DNA of 26,768 nt from JALYJZ01 sp964476895 (GTDB lineage: Bacteria; Patescibacteriota; SICC01), in assembly GCA_964476895.1 (NCBI GenBank), contig CAYZCS010000006.1:1-26768 (forward strand). Direction: 5' to 3'. A program made the translations under genes and the position numbers. Each line of letters opens with the position of its first letter. The first letter of the stretch is position 1. Shown piece by piece: positions 22,719 through 26,768 of the stretch. The notes under the pieces are model-generated. The model was not told the origin of the DNA. It saw only the letters and a list, made by a program, of their open reading frames with translations, and did not search any database.

Positions 22719-24698
22719 CTAATCCTCCTCCGGGTCGGGCGTCGGCGACGCGGCCCGCACATCGAAGTACGATTCGAAGATCCGCTTGGCGGCCGGCACC
22801 GCCACGTCGGAGCCCTCGCCGCCGCCCTCGATCATCACCGTCAGGACGATCCGCGGGTCGTCGCAAGGTGCGTAGGCGGTGAACCAGGCGTGGGCGTTGG
22901 TCTCGTTCGCGAACTCGGCGGAACCCGTCTTGCCGCAGATATCCACCGGCAGGGTGCTCAGCTCCTGGCCGGTACCGCTCTCGACCACCTCGCGCATCCC
23001 CTGCTGGACGGTCTCGATCACGGTACGGTCGACTTTCAGGTTGACCAGCGGCTCGGGCTTGAACGGCGTCTTGTCCTTCTTGTTCTCCGAGTTCACGTAG
23101 GCCTTCACCAGGTGCGGCTTGTAGGCGATGCCGTTCCCGGCGATCGCGGCGGTGTACGTCGCCACCTGGAGCGGCGTCGTCAGGACGAACCCCTGGCCGA
23201 TGCCCATGTGGTAGGTGTTGCCGATGAACCAATCCTCGCCGAACGTGGCCTTCTTGTAGGACTGCGACGGCACGAGGCCGTCCTGCTCGTCGGGCAGGTC
23301 GATACCGGTCGGCGTACCGATGCCGAACTGGCGCATGTAATCGCCGAGCTTGTCCACGCCGAGCCCCCGGATGTCGTCGTAGCCTCCGGAGACCTTATAG
23401 AAGTAGACGTCGGAGCTGACGGCCAGGGCGCGTACCGCGTTCACGCTGCCGTGACCGTCTTCCTTCCAGTCGGGGAATTCGTATCCCTCGATCTCCAGCG
23501 AGGGCGGCGAACTCAGGTAGTCGTTCGGCCCGATCACGCCTTCCGCCAGGGCGCCGGTCGCCGTCACGATCTTGAACGTGGATCCCGGCGCATACTCGCC
23601 GAAGACCGGGCGGTTGAAGAGCGGCTTGGTGGGATCGTCCGCCAGTTCGCGGTACTTCCCTTCCTCGATGCCGTCTACGAAATCATTGTTGTCGAAGGAC
23701 GGAAGCGAGACCATGCCGAGGACCGTGCCGGTCTTGGGGTCTAGCGCCACCGCGGACCCGCCGGTCGCATCCCGTCGGGAGCTACTGATGCCGTTCTCGA
23801 CCGCGTCATGCATGGCCCGCTGCAGCTTCGGGTCGATACCGAGTTCGACGCTCCGCCCCGGTTTCGGTTCCGTGGATTGGAGCTCCTTCAGGATCTCCCC
23901 CTGCGCGTTCACTTCGAGCCGCCGCTGCCCGGGCGTCCCGGCGAGCGTGTCCTGGTAGACCCGCTCCAAGCCGGTCTTGCCGACGTAGTCGTTCCGGCGG
24001 AGCTCGGGATCCTCCTCCAGGTCTTCGGCGGAGACCTTGCCGACGTAGCCCAGCAGGTGCGCGTACAGGTCGGGATCGGCGTACTGGCGCCGCGGGTTGT
24101 TCTGGACGGTCACTCCTGCGAGGTTCTGCGCACGCATCCTGAGGAGCACCGAGCTGTCACGGTCGAGCCCGTCGGCGATCAGGATGGCCTGGTCGTGCCG
24201 GAGGCCTTCCTTCTCGGCGCGCTTTCGGATCTCGGCCGCCGACTCCTTGAGCGGCGCGCTCAGCGTCCGGTATATCCGCTCACGATCGGCCTCCTTCCGG
24301 GGCAGCTCCAACGGCACGATCCGCACCTCGAAGTTCGGGCTGTTGCGGGCGATGATGCCGCCTTTCGCGTCGTAGACCACGCCGCGCGGCGCCACGATCT
24401 CGATCGCCCGGGTGCGGTTCCCCTCGGCCAGCGCCGCGTTCTCCTCGGCGCCGAGGATCTGCAGGGCGGCCAGCCGGCCGGCCAGTACGGTGAACAGCAA
24501 CGCGACCGCGACCATGAAGAAGCGGATGCGGAGCGAATCGCCGCCCCGTTCCCGGGCGACCTGGCTCGTATCCTCCTCGTTCTTCAGGGCGCCTTGCCAC
24601 GACTCCGCCCCCTCGGTGGACGTATCGAGGTCGAGATTGAGGAATTTACCGGTATCGAAGGGATCCTTCATGGCGCGATGAGGCCGTCCGGTCGGCAT
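22719..24698 (-). CDS. mrdA: Penicillin-binding protein 2 (elongasome transpeptidase)
   Basis: 659 aa from ATG 24698; an alternative ATG at 24671 would remove nine residues and shorten the mreD overlap from 53 to 26 nt, and neither has a strong Shine-Dalgarno. One membrane span at about 57-79, then the pedestal domain with ENRTRAIEIVAPRGVVYD-like sequence and GKTGLERVYQDTLAG (240-254). The transpeptidase motifs are S373-T-F-K376, S428-S-D430 and K590-T-G592. It cross-links wall along the cell side with RodA. Location after mreD supports PBP2 rather than the septal PBP3. Confidence 0.94.
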   Translation of the reverse strand: MPTGRPHRAMKDPFDTGKFLNLDLDTSTEGAESWQGALKNEEDTSQVARERGGDSLRIRFFMVAVALLFTVLAGRLAALQILGAEENAALAEGNRTRAIEIVAPRGVVYDAKGGIIARNSPNFEVRIVPLELPRKEADRERIYRTLSAPLKESAAEIRKRAEKEGLRHDQAILIADGLDRDSSVLLRMRAQNLAGVTVQNNPRRQYADPDLYAHLLGYVGKVSAEDLEEDPELRRNDYVGKTGLERVYQDTLAGTPGQRRLEVNAQGEILKELQSTEPKPGRSVELGIDPKLQRAMHDAVENGISSSRRDATGGSAVALDPKTGTVLGMVSLPSFDNNDFVDGIEEGKYRELADDPTKPLFNRPVFGEYAPGSTFKIVTATGALAEGVIGPNDYLSSPPSLEIEGYEFPDWKEDGHGSVNAVRALAVSSDVYFYKVSGGYDDIRGLGVDKLGDYMRQFGIGTPTGIDLPDEQDGLVPSQSYKKATFGEDWFIGNTYHMGIGQGFVLTTPLQVATYTAAIAGNGIAYKPHLVKAYVNSENKKDKTPFKPEPLVNLKVDRTVIETVQQGMREVVESGTGQELSTLPVDICGKTGSAEFANETNAHAWFTAYAPCDDPRIVLTVMIEGGGEGSDVAVPAAKRIFESYFDVRAASPTPDPEED

Positions 24699-25164
24699 AA
24701 AGTCCGGCCAGGGCGGCGGAGATAAGGAAAGCCACGAACGTGGCTACCGCATTCAGTGTACCCGTGCGGAATGCTTCAGCCAAAAGCGGGAATCCTTCCA
24801 CGGACAGGGCCGTCCAGACGAGCAGTGTCAGCTCGTAGACGGCGACGGCCGCGGCTCCGCCGGCCAGGACCGGGGCCCAGGAGACCGCTCCGGCCGTGTA
24901 CCCGCGGAGCACCAGCCAGAACGTTCCGTAGCCGAACGCGCTGGCAAGGGTCAGCCGTCCGAAGTCGTACTGCGCGTACAGATCCAGGGCCAGGCCGGAC
25001 CCGATCGCGACCCAAAAGCCGGTCCGGGGATGTGCCGTGGCGCCCCAGGCCAACGCCGCCGCCAGGGCGAAGGCGGGCAGGACGCGGGTGGTCAGCTGCG
25101 GCCAGAGCGAGAGCTGGAGCGCGAAGATGCTGAGCCAGACCAACAGTCCGAGCAGGCGCCTCAT
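24646..25164 (-). CDS. mreD: Rod shape-determining membrane protein MreD
   Basis: 172 aa, almost entirely hydrophobic, with about five membrane spans starting LLGLLVWLSIFALQLSLWPQL. MreD is poorly conserved, so the call rests on size, hydrophobicity and the mreC-mreD-mrdA order. The start overlaps the mreC stop as ATGA, and the end overlaps the mrdA start. The C-terminus (LYADRTASSRHEGSLRYR) is basic and cytoplasmic. Confidence 0.88.
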   Translation of the reverse strand: MRRLLGLLVWLSIFALQLSLWPQLTTRVLPAFALAAALAWGATAHPRTGFWVAIGSGLALDLYAQYDFGRLTLASAFGYGTFWLVLRGYTAGAVSWAPVLAGGAAAVAVYELTLLVWTALSVEGFPLLAEAFRTGTLNAVATFVAFLISAALAGLYADRTASSRHEGSLRYR

Positions 25165-25931
25165 CGTTGGCCGGTGATTATGAACAGGCGTTCCAGGCGG
25201 CGCAGGTCCACCGCCGGCCGGATCTCCGCCGTCTGGAACACGTCGGTGTCGTGTTTCTCCACCCGGTCTACCGTGCCGACCACCAGCCCCTTCGGGTAGT
25301 CGTTACCGAATCCCGAGGTGAGCAACGTATCGCCCGTGCGAAGCTCGTCGGTCTGCGGGACCATCTCGAGCTGGAGCCCGAACCCCCGGCCGCCCCGGAG
25401 GAGCCCGGAGGCCCGTGTCTGCTGCGCCAGGGCCGGGACGGCGCTGCCGAAGTCGGTGATCAGGCGGACCTTGGCCGTGGAGGGCGTGGTCTCGATCACC
25501 TGCCCCACCAGGAGCCCCTGGGTCACGGCCACCATTCCTCGCTTGATGCCCGAGGAGCTGCCCCGGTCCACCGTCAGGATCTGCTGGTAGTTGGTCGGGT
25601 CTTGGCTGATGATGTCCGCCTCGGTCAGGGCGAACCCGGAATCCTGGGCGAACCCGAGCTGCGCCTTGAGCGCATCGTTCTCAAGGACCGCCTCCTCGCG
25701 CTTGGCGAGCTCGCTCTTCAGTTCACCGATTTCCTTTCGCAGCCCCGCGTTCTCCTGCTCAAGGTCCGACCGTCCGGTGATCTGGACGGCTTTGGCGACG
25801 GGTTCGAGCATCAGGCCGACGAGCCCTTCGAGCGGTCGGAGCAGGCCGATCGCTCCACCGAGCATCAGCAGCACCACCGCCCCGATGATTAGCGGCGCAT
25901 TTCCGGACAGGTTTTGTCGGCGGCCCACCAC
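25161..25931 (-). CDS. mreC: Rod shape-determining protein MreC
   Basis: 256 aa from a GTG start, 3 nt after the mreB stop and without a Shine-Dalgarno, so coupled to it. One membrane span (about 13-32), a coiled coil (about 55-92, LEQENAGLRKEIGELKSELAKREEAVLEND), then the beta-rich domain with ILTVDRGSSSGIKRGMVAVTQGLLVGQV and TLLTSGFGNDYPKGLVVGTV, both typical of MreC. It connects MreB to PBP2 on the outside of the membrane. Confidence 0.93.
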   Translation of the reverse strand: MVGRRQNLSGNAPLIIGAVVLLMLGGAIGLLRPLEGLVGLMLEPVAKAVQITGRSDLEQENAGLRKEIGELKSELAKREEAVLENDALKAQLGFAQDSGFALTEADIISQDPTNYQQILTVDRGSSSGIKRGMVAVTQGLLVGQVIETTPSTAKVRLITDFGSAVPALAQQTRASGLLRGGRGFGLQLEMVPQTDELRTGDTLLTSGFGNDYPKGLVVGTVDRVEKHDTDVFQTAEIRPAVDLRRLERLFIITGQR

Positions 25932-25934
25932 GGG

Positions 25935-26768
25935 CTAGACCGTCGGCGGTTTTTCGTACTGCGTCGAGACGAGCACTTCCTTGAGCTGGTCGAGATCCTC
26001 GAGCACCAGGCCGGTGCCGCGGACTACCGCGGTCAGCGGCTCGTCGGCCACGTAGACCGGGATCTTCGTCTGTTCGGCGATCAGCTTGTCGAGGCCGCGC
26101 AGGAGCGCGCCGCCGCCCGCCAGGACCACGCCGCGGTCCAGGATGTCGGCGACCAGCTCCGGAGGCGTTTCCTCGATGGTCGTCTTCACGCCCTCGACGA
26201 TCGCGTTCACGCTGCGGCGCATCGCCTGACGGACCTGCTCGTCGCTGACCCGGACCGCCTTCGGCAGGCCGGAGACCAGGTCGCGGCCACGCATCTCCGC
26301 CTCGCGCGGCTTGTCGAGCGGCCAGGAGGAACCGATCGAGATCTTGATTTCTTCGGCCGTCCGTTCGCCGAGGTGCAGGTTGAACTCGTCACGGGCGAAC
26401 CGGATGATGTCGTTGTTGAAGGCGTCGCCGGCCACGCGGATACTCCGGGCCATCACCACGCCGCCGAGGCTGAGCACCGCCATCTCGCTGGTACCGCCGC
26501 CGATGTCGACGATCAGCGAGCCGGTCGCCTCCTGGACGGGCATCCGGGCGCCGATCGCGGCGGCCATCGGCTCCTCGATCAGGTACACGCTGCGGGCGCC
26601 CGCCGACTGAGCGGCGTCTTCCACGGCGCGGCGCTCCACCTCGGTGACGCCGGACGGGATGCCGATCACCACGCGCGGCCGCGGGAAGATCGTGAAGCCT
26701 TCCTTGTGGACCTTCTCGATGAAGTATTTGAGCATCTGCTCGGTCACCTCGAAGTCGCTGACCACGCC
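25935..26768 (-). CDS. mreB: Actin-like shape protein MreB, 5' end cut by window
   Basis: The frame runs out of the window, so the first roughly 70-80 residues (phosphate-1 loop) are missing; the visible part starts GVVSDFEVTEQMLKYFI. Seen are IGIPSGVTEVERRAVEDAA, the EEPMAAAIGA connecting motif, phosphate-2 VDIGGGTSEMAVLSLGG and the adenosine motif VLAGGGALLRGLD near the C-terminus. It forms membrane filaments that place the elongation synthases and is first in the mreBCD-mrdA-folD order. Confidence 0.96.
   Translation of the reverse strand, partial: GVVSDFEVTEQMLKYFIEKVHKEGFTIFPRPRVVIGIPSGVTEVERRAVEDAAQSAGARSVYLIEEPMAAAIGARMPVQEATGSLIVDIGGGTSEMAVLSLGGVVMARSIRVAGDAFNNDIIRFARDEFNLHLGERTAEEIKISIGSSWPLDKPREAEMRGRDLVSGLPKAVRVSDEQVRQAMRRSVNAIVEGVKTTIEETPPELVADILDRGVVLAGGGALLRGLDKLIAEQTKIPVYVADEPLTAVVRGTGLVLEDLDQLKEVLVSTQYEKPPTV

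Overview
The window is about 27 kb of GC-rich (roughly 60% or more by eye) bacterial chromosome, densely packed with housekeeping genes around one small accessory island. Two features point to a Patescibacteria/CPR-type bacterium. One is a VirD4/HerA-like ATPase with an N-terminal membrane anchor and a disordered Q/P/K-rich tail. The other is the gene directly upstream of it, which joins a sigma-70 region-4 helix-turn-helix to RpoE-delta-like (HARE-HTH) domains. A class I lysyl-tRNA synthetase and a divergent murein pathway (an Mpl-like MurC, and a MurB lacking its usual catalytic residues) fit such a lineage. The assignment is an inference; no phylogenetic marker is conclusive here.

Region 1 (1-6837, + strand) is the dcw-type cell wall and division cluster: mraY (cut by the window start), ftsW, murG, murC/mpl, murB, ftsQ and a coupled gene for a membrane-anchored glycosidase-like protein. 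Almost every junction overlaps. murD is absent between mraY and ftsW, and ftsA/ftsZ do not follow ftsQ.

Region 2 (6935-11293, - strand) is an operon driven by a near-consensus promoter: sigma-4/HARE regulator, T4SS-like ATPase, and a 79-aa single-span protein. It converges on region 1.

Region 3 (about 11300-13817) is a gene-poor island rich in inverted repeats, with three unrecognised proteins (224, about 229 and 85 aa), a possible 58-aa membrane peptide, several - strand promoters, intrinsic terminators and unexplained hairpins. It abuts tRNA-Ala(CGC). A 13-bp exact copy of the tRNA 3' end lies about 1.1 kb downstream of the tRNA, which looks like an attachment-site duplication left by a small integrated element.

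Region 4 (13961-21789, - strand) reads greA, lysS (class I), serS, hpf, secA, a small membrane protein, a pterin carbinolamine dehydratase and a NUDIX hydrolase, with overlapping or very short junctions from serS onward. Region 5 (21825-26768, - strand) is the rod-shape operon mreB (cut by the window end), mreC, mreD, mrdA (PBP2) and folD, closed by a short intrinsic terminator. Regions 1 and 5 supply lipid II synthesis, septal and elongation machinery; region 4 supplies translation, ribosome hibernation and protein export.
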